From: Burkholderiaceae bacterium 16 | GTDB taxonomy: Bacteria > Pseudomonadota > Gammaproteobacteria > Burkholderiales > Burkholderiaceae | Direction: 5' to 3' | NCBI GenBank assembly: GCA_000955785.1 | Contig: JYOD01000074.1 | Span: 25,744 to 89,743 of the forward strand | DNA: 64,000 nt | Shown here: positions 16,154 to 24,120 of the stretch, one piece after another | Position numbering within the stretch: position 1 is the stretch's first letter | How the letters are laid out: the number at the start of each line of letters is the position of its first letter | The notes under the pieces: generated by a model | The model's input: only the letters and a program-made list of their open reading frames with translations | Databases searched by the model: none | Told to the model about the DNA's origin: nothing | Program-made: the position numbers and the translations under genes

Positions 16154-16696
16154 CTAGCGCTGTTGAGCGATACTGGCAGGAGTCACAGCGACAGCATCTG
16201 GAGGCAGTGCAGGGCTAATCACCGAAACATAGTCCCCAAGAATGACCGTGAAATCGACATCCTTGGATGTATACCGCTTGATAGGAATCCCCGCCGACGC
16301 GAGCACCTGATCCTTCTGCGCATCACGCTTGCGAGCCTTAGCGGACCCATGAGAAGCCCCATCAAGCTCAATGACATACAGCGGCCGCATTGTCTTACGT
16401 TCGCAGACAAGATAGTCCACATACTTTTGCGAAAACATATTCCGTGCAGCCTGCGCCTTGCCCTTATGCTGAACAAAGGCCGACATGGACACCTGAGGAA
16501 AGACATGTGCGTTTCTCAGCGCCATAACGAGCCTGTCATATAACTCAATCTCATCATTACGCATGAACGGCGCTCTCCGGGCAAACAGATATCCCGAAGA
16601 TGCTGTGGCAGGGGCACCTCCCCGTTTCACCTTGAGTAGTGCGAGAAGAAACAGCCCGACCGCGAACAGTATCGTGACAGCGAACAGCGCTTTCAT
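16154..16696 (-). CDS. Membrane-anchored DUF2726 protein (PD-(D/E)XK-like)
   Basis: A 180-residue protein with an N-terminal membrane helix (AVTILFAVGLFLLALLKVKR, about 5-24) and a cytoplasmic DUF2726 domain (about 45-160). Core motifs are VDYLVCERKTMRPLYVIELD then GASH, which fit the D...ExD pattern of restriction-endonuclease-like folds, followed by RKRDAQKDQVLASAGIPIKR. DUF2726 is often fused to topoisomerase-type zinc fingers or membrane helices and its function is unproven. It precedes the NYN gene in the same direction. Whether it cleaves nucleic acid is an inference. Confidence 0.8.
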   Translation of the reverse strand: MKALFAVTILFAVGLFLLALLKVKRGGAPATASSGYLFARRAPFMRNDEIELYDRLVMALRNAHVFPQVSMSAFVQHKGKAQAARNMFSQKYVDYLVCERKTMRPLYVIELDGASHGSAKARKRDAQKDQVLASAGIPIKRYTSKDVDFTVILGDYVSVISPALPPDAVAVTPASIAQQR

Positions 16697-17034
16697 TTGA
16701 CCCCCGGATTTTTTCTTATTCGGGAGATATTAAATCAGAAAGCTGACAATGCCGCTATGGCCTGGGTGCGAGCGAAGGACCGCTCCTGCCCGAACTCAGC
16801 CGTCGGACCGATCCATGGACTATACCGTTACCCCGGCCGCCTCGGTTCTCCCGTCTCGCAATGCGGCGAAGAGCAAAAAAAGCTGGTCCGCCCGGGAAGA
16901 CTTCCTATATTAGTTTGGCTCCGCGCGCGAGGCGAACTGCGCGCGGCTTCCCGCGAGCGCACATGGCGCGCAATCCGAAACACTGATCTCGGCGAGGCTG
17001 CCTCGCCTGAAACCTGCTGTCCCCGGAGAGCATC
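16697..17034. other. Intergenic region upstream of two divergent genes
   Basis: No gene is seen. The interval holds the promoters of the DUF2726 gene (minus) and the hydrolase gene (plus). It marks the right end of the low-GC accessory region. Confidence 0.4.
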
Positions 17035-17721
17035 GTGACGAATTCCAAGCTCGAAGTACTGACCCCACAGAACTGCCAGCTGATCTTCATCGATCACCAG
17101 CCGCAGATGGCATTCGGGGTGCAGTCCATGGACCGCCAGGCGTTGAAGAACAACACAGTCGGGCTGGCCAAGGCCGCGAAGATCTTCAATATCCCGGCCA
17201 CCATCACAACGGTGGAGACCGAGAGTTTCTCCGGCTTTACGTATCCGGAATTGCTGGATGTATTCCCTGGCCAGAAGCTGCTCGAACGCACATCGATGAA
17301 CTCCTGGGACGACCAGAAGGTGCGTGACGCGCTCGCGGCAAACGGACGCAAGAAGGTGGTTGTCTCCGGGCTGTGGACCGAAGTCTGCAACAACAGCTTT
17401 GCCTTGTGCGCCATGGCGGAGGGCAATTTCGAGATCTACATGGTGGCCGACGCCTCGGGCCGTACGTCGAAGGAAGCGCACGATTACGCGATGCTGCGCA
17501 TGATCCAGGCGGGGGTGGTCCCGGTGACGTGGCAACAGGTCATGCTCGAATGGCAGCGCGACTGGGCGCACCGCGATACCTACGATGCCGTGATGAAGCT
17601 GGTGAAGGAGCATTCCGGCGCCTACGGCATGGGCGTGGACTACGCTTACACGATGGTGCACAAGGCCGCGCAGCGCACCAGCGGCAAGCACGATGCGCTG
17701 GCGCCGGTGCCCGCGGGCTAG
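17035..17721 (+). CDS. Isochorismatase-family cysteine hydrolase (YcaC-like)
   Basis: A 228-residue hydrolase of the isochorismatase superfamily. The Asp of the triad is in IFIDHQPQMAFG (about 18-29) and the nucleophile Cys in VSGLWTEVCNNSFALCAM (about 114-131). Close relatives are YcaC-type hydrolases of unknown substrate. The start is GTG at 17035 with GGAGAG nine bases upstream. The length is slightly above YcaC (about 208) because of a C-terminal extension (GVDYAYTMVHKAAQRTSGKH). No operon partner is evident, although XapX follows 166 bp later. Confidence 0.88.
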   Translation: MTNSKLEVLTPQNCQLIFIDHQPQMAFGVQSMDRQALKNNTVGLAKAAKIFNIPATITTVETESFSGFTYPELLDVFPGQKLLERTSMNSWDDQKVRDALAANGRKKVVVSGLWTEVCNNSFALCAMAEGNFEIYMVADASGRTSKEAHDYAMLRMIQAGVVPVTWQQVMLEWQRDWAHRDTYDAVMKLVKEHSGAYGMGVDYAYTMVHKAAQRTSGKHDALAPVPAG

Positions 17722-17887
17722 CCAGTTCGATCCATCCGATTCCTGCTGCGAACACGCAGCGGGCAGCGCATCGCCGTGTTGGACGATGCGCTGCCGGTAT
17801 TTGTCCGGCGCCGCCGCCTCATTGCACTGTCGCCACCGCCTGGCATGACTGGCGGTGTGGCACGCAACACTACCAAGGAGGAAAGTC

Positions 17888-18175
17888 ATGAAGCTCTATC
17901 TGGTTTCGCTGGGCGCGGGAATCCTGGTTGGCATCATCTATGCGCTGTTGCAGGTCCGCTCGCCAGCTCCGCCCGCCATTGCCCTGGTCGGCTTGCTTGG
18001 CATGCTGATCGGGGAGCAGGTTGTGCCGACCGCCAGGCGCATCATGGCGGGGGAACCGATCACCGTGGCGTGGTTCCGTTCCGAGTGCATCCCGAAGATC
18101 AGCGGTGCGCCCCCTGAGTCTCCGAAAGTAGTGACTGCGGCGGAGCCCACTGCGGGAGAGAAGGACGGCACGTGA
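17888..18175 (+). CDS. XapX-domain small membrane protein
   Basis: A 95-residue protein starting MKLYLVSLGAGILVGIIYAL, the XapX domain. It has two hydrophobic helices (about 5-20 and 33-50) joined by QVRSPAPPAIALVGLLGMLI, the conserved core, and a hydrophilic C-terminal tail. AAGGAGG precedes the ATG at 17888, which excludes a longer start. XapX proteins are short membrane proteins found near xanthosine-permease-like or other metabolic genes and have no proven function. The adjacent isochorismatase-like hydrolase is a common XapX neighbour type. Confidence 0.88.
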   Translation: MKLYLVSLGAGILVGIIYALLQVRSPAPPAIALVGLLGMLIGEQVVPTARRIMAGEPITVAWFRSECIPKISGAPPESPKVVTAAEPTAGEKDGT

Positions 18176-18286
18176 TCCGGGCGACGCGGCGTTTTGATTT
18201 GCATCAGAGAAGAACAATGCCGGGGTTGTGATCCCATGCGCCGCTGCTAGAATGAATTTCCCCTTTCAGCATGCAGGAGCGCAGTC

Positions 18287-18541
18287 ATGGCGACATACCA
18301 GCGCGGCGATCTTTTTATCGTCACTTCTGTCGAGGAACTGCCATGGGGGCGTTACCGGGGCTTTGTGACATTCACGGCGGGCGTACAGCCGGAGGCCTCC
18401 TCGCGGCACACCTGCACCAGATGCTGGGACAATCCGCTGCAGGCGCATGAGGACGCCGATGCCGAGGTCGAGTACGCCTACAGGCACTATCTGTCCGATC
18501 ACACCGACTGGAGTTCCAGGGCCGGCAGTACCGAGCATTGA
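18287..18541 (+). CDS. Small hypothetical protein
   Basis: An 84-residue protein (MATYQRGDLFIVTSVEELPW...) with AGGAG about eight bases before the ATG. It contains a CTRCWD pair of cysteines (about 44-47) and a His/Tyr-rich acidic C-terminal half. No membrane segment or signal is seen. It is convergent with pstS. The family is not recognised; the good ribosome-binding site and codon bias support a real gene. Confidence 0.65.
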   Translation: MATYQRGDLFIVTSVEELPWGRYRGFVTFTAGVQPEASSRHTCTRCWDNPLQAHEDADAEVEYAYRHYLSDHTDWSSRAGSTEH

Positions 18542-18589
18542 CCGGCGCACCAGGTGCATCCCCTTGCCCGCTTGCGTGACTTGCCACGC

Positions 18590-19621
18590 TTACTTGAAGT
18601 TGTCGCGCCAATAGGTTTCGATCTGCTTGACCAGTCCGGGTGGCAGCGCCACATAGTGCTCCGCAGCGGCGTCGGCCTGCCCGTCGTTGAGTGCCCATTT
18701 GAAGAAGGCAAGCGCACTCTGTGCGCTTGCCTGATCCTTCGGGACTTTCGGCATGATCACGAACACGGCGCCGGCGATGGGCCAGGCCTGCGTGCCGGGC
18801 GCGTCCGTGATGACCTGGTAGAAATCCGTTTGCTGGGCCCAGTTCACGGATGCCACCGCCGCGCTGAAACTCTCGCGTGAAGGACTGACGTACGCGCCGT
18901 CTCTGTTTTGCATTGCTGCGTAGGGCAGTTTGCGTTGCAGGGCGTAAGTCAGTTCGACATAGCCAATCGCCCCTTTGACATTCTTGATATAAGTGGCCAC
19001 ACCGTCGTTGCCGTTGGCCCCGACGCCGGCGGGCCATTTGACTATCGTGCCGGCCCCCACGCTGTTCTTCCATTCGCCGCTGACCTTGGACAGATAGTCG
19101 GCCCAGTTGAACGTCGTTCCCGAACTGTCACTGCGATGCACGACCAGGATCTTTTGGTCGGGGAAGTGAATGCCCGGGTTGATTGCGCTGATGACGGGGT
19201 CGTTCCAGTTGGCGATCTTGCCGAGGTAGATATCCGCCAGCAACTGGCCGGTAAAGCGAATCTGGCCCGCCGCGACGCCATCCAGGTTCACAATCGGCAC
19301 CACGCCGCCGATCACCAGCGGAAACTGCAGCAGCCCGGCAGCGCGCAATTCATCCGGCTTGAGGGGCATGTCCGAGGCACCGAAGGTGACATTGGCCGCT
19401 TTGATCTGCCGGATGCCGTTGCCCGAACCCGTGGGCTGGTAGTTCACCTCCTGGCCTGTCTTGGTGTGATACGTGGCCGCCCATTTGACCAGCAAGGGGT
19501 AGACAAAGGTGGAACCTGCGCCGGTGATGTCGCCAGCGTGCGCAGCGAGTGCAAAGCCCGCGAGCGTGCATGCGAGGGTGGCTTGGCGCCACGTGTTCCG
19601 AAAGAACAGGGATCCAGTCAT
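18590..19621 (-). CDS. pstS: Phosphate ABC transporter substrate-binding protein
   Basis: A 343-residue periplasmic phosphate-binding protein. The signal peptide (1-29, cleaved near AAHAGDITG) is followed by the phosphate-binding core: GAGSTFVYPLLVKWA (about 31-45), the TGSGNGIRQI motif (about 60-69), GASDMPL (about 77-83), and HRSDSSGTTFNWADYL (about 154-169). GGAGG precedes the ATG at 19621. No pstCAB follows in the window, so this may be a stand-alone copy. A Pho box lies 154-171 bp upstream, but in the opposite orientation to the gene. Confidence 0.95.
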   Translation of the reverse strand: MTGSLFFRNTWRQATLACTLAGFALAAHAGDITGAGSTFVYPLLVKWAATYHTKTGQEVNYQPTGSGNGIRQIKAANVTFGASDMPLKPDELRAAGLLQFPLVIGGVVPIVNLDGVAAGQIRFTGQLLADIYLGKIANWNDPVISAINPGIHFPDQKILVVHRSDSSGTTFNWADYLSKVSGEWKNSVGAGTIVKWPAGVGANGNDGVATYIKNVKGAIGYVELTYALQRKLPYAAMQNRDGAYVSPSRESFSAAVASVNWAQQTDFYQVITDAPGTQAWPIAGAVFVIMPKVPKDQASAQSALAFFKWALNDGQADAAAEHYVALPPGLVKQIETYWRDNFK

Positions 19622-19680
19622 ATCGCAACCTCCATGCCGGCGGATCGGGAGTGGGTAACGAGTAACGGAGAACGGGGAAT

Positions 19681-19722
19681 GCGCCGGTGCATGCTCCGCC
19701 GAGGAGGTCACTTGCTTATCCT
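19681..19722 (+). repeat. Dispersed 42 bp intergenic repeat, copy A
   Basis: The 42 bp starting GCGCCGGTGCATGCTCCGCC and ending CACTTGCTTATCCT matches 37 of 42 bases of copy B at 25155-25196. In each copy it is preceded by a degenerate GGGTAACG-type run and followed by the tail of an esterase-like gene. Confidence 0.7.
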
Positions 19723-19774
19723 AGCACCTGGTCCCGCGCAGCCGGCAAGGCGTTTTTTTCGAATTCGCGCGGCG

Positions 19775-19792
19775 CTGTCACGAAACTGTCAT
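19775..19792. promoter_or_regulatory. Pho box (PhoB-binding site)
   Basis: CTGTCAC (19775-19781) and CTGTCAT (19786-19792) are separated by GAAA, giving the 11 bp periodic direct repeat of a PhoB site. It is 154 bp upstream of pstS. The direct-repeat orientation is toward the plus strand, opposite to pstS. Direct repeats TTCGAATTC flank it at 19758-19766 and 19801-19809. Confidence 0.7.
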
Positions 19793-19904
19793 ACGCCGTG
19801 TTCGAATTCTTGCTGTTGTGCGCGTATCGGACGTATAGCGAAAAAATCGTGCAAAGGTGTTCGCGCATCGGATCAAACCTGGTGCACCGGCAAGCTCGCG
19901 CCGC

Positions 19905-19974
19905 GCGCTCCCCGATCCACCTCGCCGCCGCCTGCATCACCTGCGGCGTGAAGCCGTCAAAGCCGCGATACGCC
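19905..19974 (-). pseudogene. Remnant of an esterase C-terminus, paralogous to the gene at 25222
   Basis: On the minus strand this stretch reads GFDGFTPQVMQAAARWIGER, closely matching the C-terminus GFNGIEPQVVQAVASWIGER of the hydrolase ending at 25222. The stop codon is lost and the rest of the gene is absent. The matching region also shares its 3' flank with the intact copy, so it is a truncated duplicate. Confidence 0.65.
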
Positions 19975-20163
19975 TTCCGCCCAAGTTCTTGCGGGCAGGC
20001 CGGGCATGGCTGCGCATTCCCTCCGATCTGCAGGGCGCGCCGGAAATCGCCGCCTGCCCGGTCCGCATCAGGTACCTAGGGAAATCCCCCAGTTCGAATG
20101 GTCCAAAACGTTGCCAATTTATCGACAAATCGTGGATATACTGCACGGGCATTTCCACTCGTA
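19975..20163. other. Intergenic region before the 5-oxoprolinase gene
   Basis: No gene is seen. A TATACT box-like sequence (near 20138-20143) sits about 20 bp before the start of the large gene and may be its -10 element; the spacing to an upstream TTGCCA is longer than usual. Confidence 0.3.
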
Positions 20164-23100
20164 ATGGCACACATCATGGCAAACGCAATCCTTCCCCGCT
20201 GGCAGTTCTGGATCGACCGTGGAGGCACCTTCACCGACGTGGTGGGGCGCCGTCCCGACGGCACTCTCGTCACGCACAAGCTGCTGTCTGAAAACCCGGA
20301 GCAGTACCGCGACGCGGCGGTGGCTGGCATCCGCCACCTGCTGGGCCTGGCGTCGGGCGAGCCGGTGACGGCGGACCTGGTCGAATGCGTGAAGATGGGC
20401 ACCACGGTGGCCACCAATGCCTTGCTGGAACGCAAGGGCGAACCGACGCTGCTGATCACCACGCGTGGCTTCCGCGACGGGCTGCGCATCGCCTACCAGA
20501 ACCGGCCGCGGCTGTTCGATCGCCATATCGTGCTGCCGGAACTGCTCTACAGCCGCGTGATCGAGGCCCAGGAGCGCATCGGCGCGCACGGCGACGTCGT
20601 CGAGCCACTGGACCAGGACCACCTGCGCGAGCGGCTGTGGGCCGCCTACGATGCAGGGCTGCGCAGCGCGGCCATCGTCTTCATGCACGGCTACCGCTAT
20701 GCCGCCCATGAGCAGGCCGCGGCGCGCCTGGCACGCGAGGTCGGCTTCACCCAGGTCAGCACCTCGCACGAGACCAGCCCGATGATGAAGTTCGTCAGCC
20801 GTGGCGATACCACCGTGGTCGATGCCTACCTGTCGCCGATCCTGCGCCGCTACGTGGACCAGGTGGCCGGCGAGATGCCAGGCGTGAGGCTGCTGTTCAT
20901 GCAGTCCTCCGGCGGCCTGACCGATGCGCAGGCGTTCCAGGGCAAGGACGCCATCCTGTCCGGCCCGGCTGGCGGCATCGTCGGCATGGCGCGCACCGCG
21001 GGGCTGGCGGACCAGGCGCGCGTGATCGGCTTCGACATGGGCGGCACGTCGACCGATGTCAGCCACTACGCGGGAGAATTTGAGCGCGAGTTCGAGACGC
21101 AGGTGGCGGGCGTGCGCATGCGCGCGCCGATGATGAGCATCCACACCGTGGCGGCCGGCGGCGGTTCGCTCCTGACCTTCGACGGCGCGCGCTTTCGCGT
21201 GGGGCCGGAAAGCGCGGGGGCCAACCCCGGCCCGGCCAGCTATCGGCGCGGCGGGCCGCTGGCGGTCACCGATGCCAATGTGATGCTGGGCAAGATCCAG
21301 CCGGCCTGGTTCCCGCATGTGTTCGGCCACGGCGCCGACCAGCCGCTCGACGCGGAGGTGGTGCGCGAGCGTTTTGGCACGCTGGCGCGCGAGAGCGGCC
21401 GCCAGGCCGAGGAGGTGGCGCACGGCTTTATCCAGATCGCGGTGCAGCAGATGGCGAACGCCATCAAGAAAATCTCGGTGGCGCGCGGCTATGACGTGAC
21501 GCGCTACACGCTGCAGTGCTTCGGCGGCGCGGGCGGCCAGCATGCCTGCCTGGTGGCCGATGCGCTGGGGATGACACGCGTGTTCGTGCACCCGCTGGCC
21601 GGCGTGCTGTCGGCCTATGGCATGGGCCTGGCCGATCAGAACGTGATCCGCGAGCAGGCGGTGGAAACCCGCCTCGACGCGGCGGCGTTGCCCGCGATCG
21701 ACGCGGCCCTGCGGCAACTGGCCGAGGCCGCGCAGACCGAGTTGCGGCGTCAGGCGGCGGGGGACGCGCCGGTCGCGGTGCACCGGCGCGTGCATGTGCG
21801 CTACGAAGGCAGCGATGCGTCCCTGGTAGTGCCACACGGCGATCTGGACGAAATCGTGCGGGGTTTCGAGTCGGCATACCGCCAGCGCTTCGCCTTCCTG
21901 ATGCAGGGCAAGGGTCTGGTGGTGGAGGCGGTGTCGGTCGAGGCCGTGGTGCCGGGCGATGCGCCGGCCGAACGCGCACACCCGCTGCATCCAGTGCGCG
22001 AGGTGCCGCGGCGCGGCACCGTGCCGATGTTCACCGCGGGCACCGACGGCGCGCCGGCGTGGCAGGATGCCGCGCTGGTGGTGCGCGAGGACATGCGGCC
22101 GGGCGATGTGCTGGCCGGCCCGGCCATCATCGCCGAGAAGAACGCCACCACCGTGATCGAGCCCGGCTGGCAGGCCAGCCTGACGGCGCTGGACCACCTG
22201 ATGCTCGAACGCACGATGGCGCGGCCGGCGCTGACCGCCGCCGGCACCACGGTGGACCCGGTGCTGCTGGAGGTGTTCAACAACCTCTTCATGAACATCG
22301 CCGAGCAGATGGGGCTGCAACTGCAGAACACCGCCTACTCGGTCAACATCAAGGAGCGGCTGGATTTCAGCTGCGCCCTGTTCGACGCCGCCGGCAACCT
22401 GATTGCGAATGCGCCGCATATGCCGGTGCACCTGGGTTCGATGGGCGAGAGCATCAAGGCGGTGATCGACGGCAACGCCGGCCGCATGCGCCCGGGCGAT
22501 GTCTACGTGCTGAACGACCCCTACCACGGTGGCACGCACCTGCCCGACATCACCGTCATCACGCCGGTGTACATAGGCGAAGGCGCCGAACCCACCTTCT
22601 ATGTGGGATCGCGCGGGCACCACGCCGATATCGGCGGCACCACGCCGGGCTCGATGCCGCCGTTCTCGACGCGCATCGAAGAGGAGGGCGTGCAGATCCA
22701 GAACTTCAAGCTGGTCGAGGCAGGCCGGCTGCGCGAGGGCGAGATGCTGGCCCTGCTGCGCAGCGGCGAATATCCGTCGCGCAATCCGCAGCAGAACATG
22801 GCGGACCTGCGCGCGCAGGTGGCGGCCAACGAGAAGGGCGCGCAGGAACTGCGCCGCATGGTGGACGAGTTCGGGCTCGACGTGGTGCAGGCCTATATGC
22901 GCCATGTGCAGGACAACGCCGAGGAATCGGTGCGGCGGGTCATCACGCGGCTGCGCGACGGCGAGTTTACGCTGCCGCTGGACAACGGCGCGCAGATCCG
23001 CGTGTCGGTGCGGGTGGATGCCGCCGCGCGAAGCGCCGTGATCGACTTCACCGGCACCAGTGCCCAGCAGGCCAATAACTTCAATGCGCCGCGCGCGGTG

Positions 23101-23817
23101 TGCATGGCGGCCGTGCTTTATGTCTTCCGTACGCTGGTGCAGGACGATATCCCGCTCAACGCCGGCTGCCTGAAACCCCTGCAGGTCGTCATTCCGCCGG
23201 GCTCGATGCTCAATCCCAATCCGCCGGCTTCGGTGGTGGCGGGCAATGTGGAAACCTCCACCTGTATCACCAATGCGCTGTACGGCGCGCTGGGGCTGAT
23301 GGCGGCGGGGCAGTGCACGATGAACAATTTCACGTTCGGCAACGCGCGCTACCAGTACTACGAGACCATCTCGGGCGGCAGCGGCGCGGGCGGGTTCCAT
23401 GACGAGACCGGCCAGCTGGCAGGCGGCTTCCACGGCAGCAGCGTGGTGCAGACCCATATGACCAACTCGCGCCTGACCGACCCGGAAGTGCTGGAGTTTC
23501 GCTTCCCGGTCCGGCTGGAGAGCTACCGCATCCGCGAGGGTTCGGGCGGCGCCGGCCGCTGGAAGGGCGGCAACGGCGGCGTGCGCCGGGTGCGGTTCCT
23601 GGAGCCGATGACCGCCAGCATCCTGTCCAATGGCCGCCACCACGGCGCCTTCGGCATGGCCGGGGGGCAGGCCGGCGCGCCGGGTATCAACCGGGTGGTG
23701 CGGGCCGATGGCCGCGTCGAGCCGCTGGACCATATCGGCCAGGCGGAGATGCAGCCGGGGGATGTGTTCGAGATCCACACCCCGGGCGGCGGCGGCTTTG
23801 GCGGCGGCGCTGCCTGA
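20164..23817 (+). CDS. Fused ATP-dependent 5-oxoprolinase / hydantoinase A-B
   Basis: A 1217-residue fused protein, the length of eukaryotic-type 5-oxoprolinase. The N-half (about 10-715) is the HyuA/ATPase part: FWIDRGGTFTDVVGRRPDG, the FDMGGTSTDVSHYAGEFERE segment (about 287-306), and GPESAGANPGPASYRRGGPL. The C-half (about 735-1215) is HyuB: LLEVFNNLFMNIAEQMGLQL, MPVHLGSMGESIKAVI, and the Gly-rich end HTPGGGGFGGG. It opens 5-oxo-L-proline to glutamate with ATP. Two in-frame ATGs (20164, 20176) are possible. A pcp remnant follows, which supports a pyroglutamate role. Confidence 0.88.
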   Translation: MAHIMANAILPRWQFWIDRGGTFTDVVGRRPDGTLVTHKLLSENPEQYRDAAVAGIRHLLGLASGEPVTADLVECVKMGTTVATNALLERKGEPTLLITTRGFRDGLRIAYQNRPRLFDRHIVLPELLYSRVIEAQERIGAHGDVVEPLDQDHLRERLWAAYDAGLRSAAIVFMHGYRYAAHEQAAARLAREVGFTQVSTSHETSPMMKFVSRGDTTVVDAYLSPILRRYVDQVAGEMPGVRLLFMQSSGGLTDAQAFQGKDAILSGPAGGIVGMARTAGLADQARVIGFDMGGTSTDVSHYAGEFEREFETQVAGVRMRAPMMSIHTVAAGGGSLLTFDGARFRVGPESAGANPGPASYRRGGPLAVTDANVMLGKIQPAWFPHVFGHGADQPLDAEVVRERFGTLARESGRQAEEVAHGFIQIAVQQMANAIKKISVARGYDVTRYTLQCFGGAGGQHACLVADALGMTRVFVHPLAGVLSAYGMGLADQNVIREQAVETRLDAAALPAIDAALRQLAEAAQTELRRQAAGDAPVAVHRRVHVRYEGSDASLVVPHGDLDEIVRGFESAYRQRFAFLMQGKGLVVEAVSVEAVVPGDAPAERAHPLHPVREVPRRGTVPMFTAGTDGAPAWQDAALVVREDMRPGDVLAGPAIIAEKNATTVIEPGWQASLTALDHLMLERTMARPALTAAGTTVDPVLLEVFNNLFMNIAEQMGLQLQNTAYSVNIKERLDFSCALFDAAGNLIANAPHMPVHLGSMGESIKAVIDGNAGRMRPGDVYVLNDPYHGGTHLPDITVITPVYIGEGAEPTFYVGSRGHHADIGGTTPGSMPPFSTRIEEEGVQIQNFKLVEAGRLREGEMLALLRSGEYPSRNPQQNMADLRAQVAANEKGAQELRRMVDEFGLDVVQAYMRHVQDNAEESVRRVITRLRDGEFTLPLDNGAQIRVSVRVDAAARSAVIDFTGTSAQQANNFNAPRAVCMAAVLYVFRTLVQDDIPLNAGCLKPLQVVIPPGSMLNPNPPASVVAGNVETSTCITNALYGALGLMAAGQCTMNNFTFGNARYQYYETISGGSGAGGFHDETGQLAGGFHGSSVVQTHMTNSRLTDPEVLEFRFPVRLESYRIREGSGGAGRWKGGNGGVRRVRFLEPMTASILSNGRHHGAFGMAGGQAGAPGINRVVRADGRVEPLDHIGQAEMQPGDVFEIHTPGGGGFGGGAA

Positions 23818-23828
23818 GGGTGCGAGCG

Positions 23829-24055
23829 ATGAGCGTGCTCTTGTAACCGGTTTCCAACCCTTCGGCGCCGACAGCATCAACTCATCGTGGGAAGTGGCGC
23901 GGGCCCTGGACGGGGTGCGCATGGGGAATGCGCGCGTGGTTGCGCGCATTCCCGACAACGCGGTCCACCTGCCCATCGACCGGCTTTTCCACCCTGCCGA
24001 TCAAGCGGATGGCCGCCGCGCTGCCTCCGGGACCGGACGCCGCTATCGGTTACGG
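23829..24055 (+). pseudogene. pcp: Pyroglutamyl peptidase (pcp) remnant, frameshifted and truncated
   Basis: The ATG at 23829 encodes MSVLL and then a stop, but the next frame reads LVTGFQPFGADSINSSWEVA and RALDGVRMGNARVVARIP, the N-terminus of pyrrolidone-carboxylate peptidase. Adding one G after codon 5 restores MSVLLVTGFQPFG. A second frame change is needed to read the GPDAAIGYG segment near 24030, after which homology stops. The active-site Cys and His regions are gone. Pcp frees N-terminal pyroglutamate, the substrate of the 5-oxoprolinase next door. Confidence 0.75.
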
Positions 24056-24120
24056 CGCCCTTCATTGAATTTATTGTCGTGCCCTTTGCCGTACGCGGCG
24101 TTTTTTCCGGAGATATCCCC

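Noticed and set aside
16730..17030. A 113-codon plus-strand frame before the hydrolase gene
   Set aside because: It is Arg/Pro-rich, without ribosome-binding site or domain, and covers the hydrolase promoter.
20119..23976. A 1285-codon minus-strand open frame opposite the 5-oxoprolinase
   Set aside because: It is a shadow of the GC-rich plus-strand gene: His/Arg/Gln-rich, no domain, and it covers the whole of a well-supported gene.
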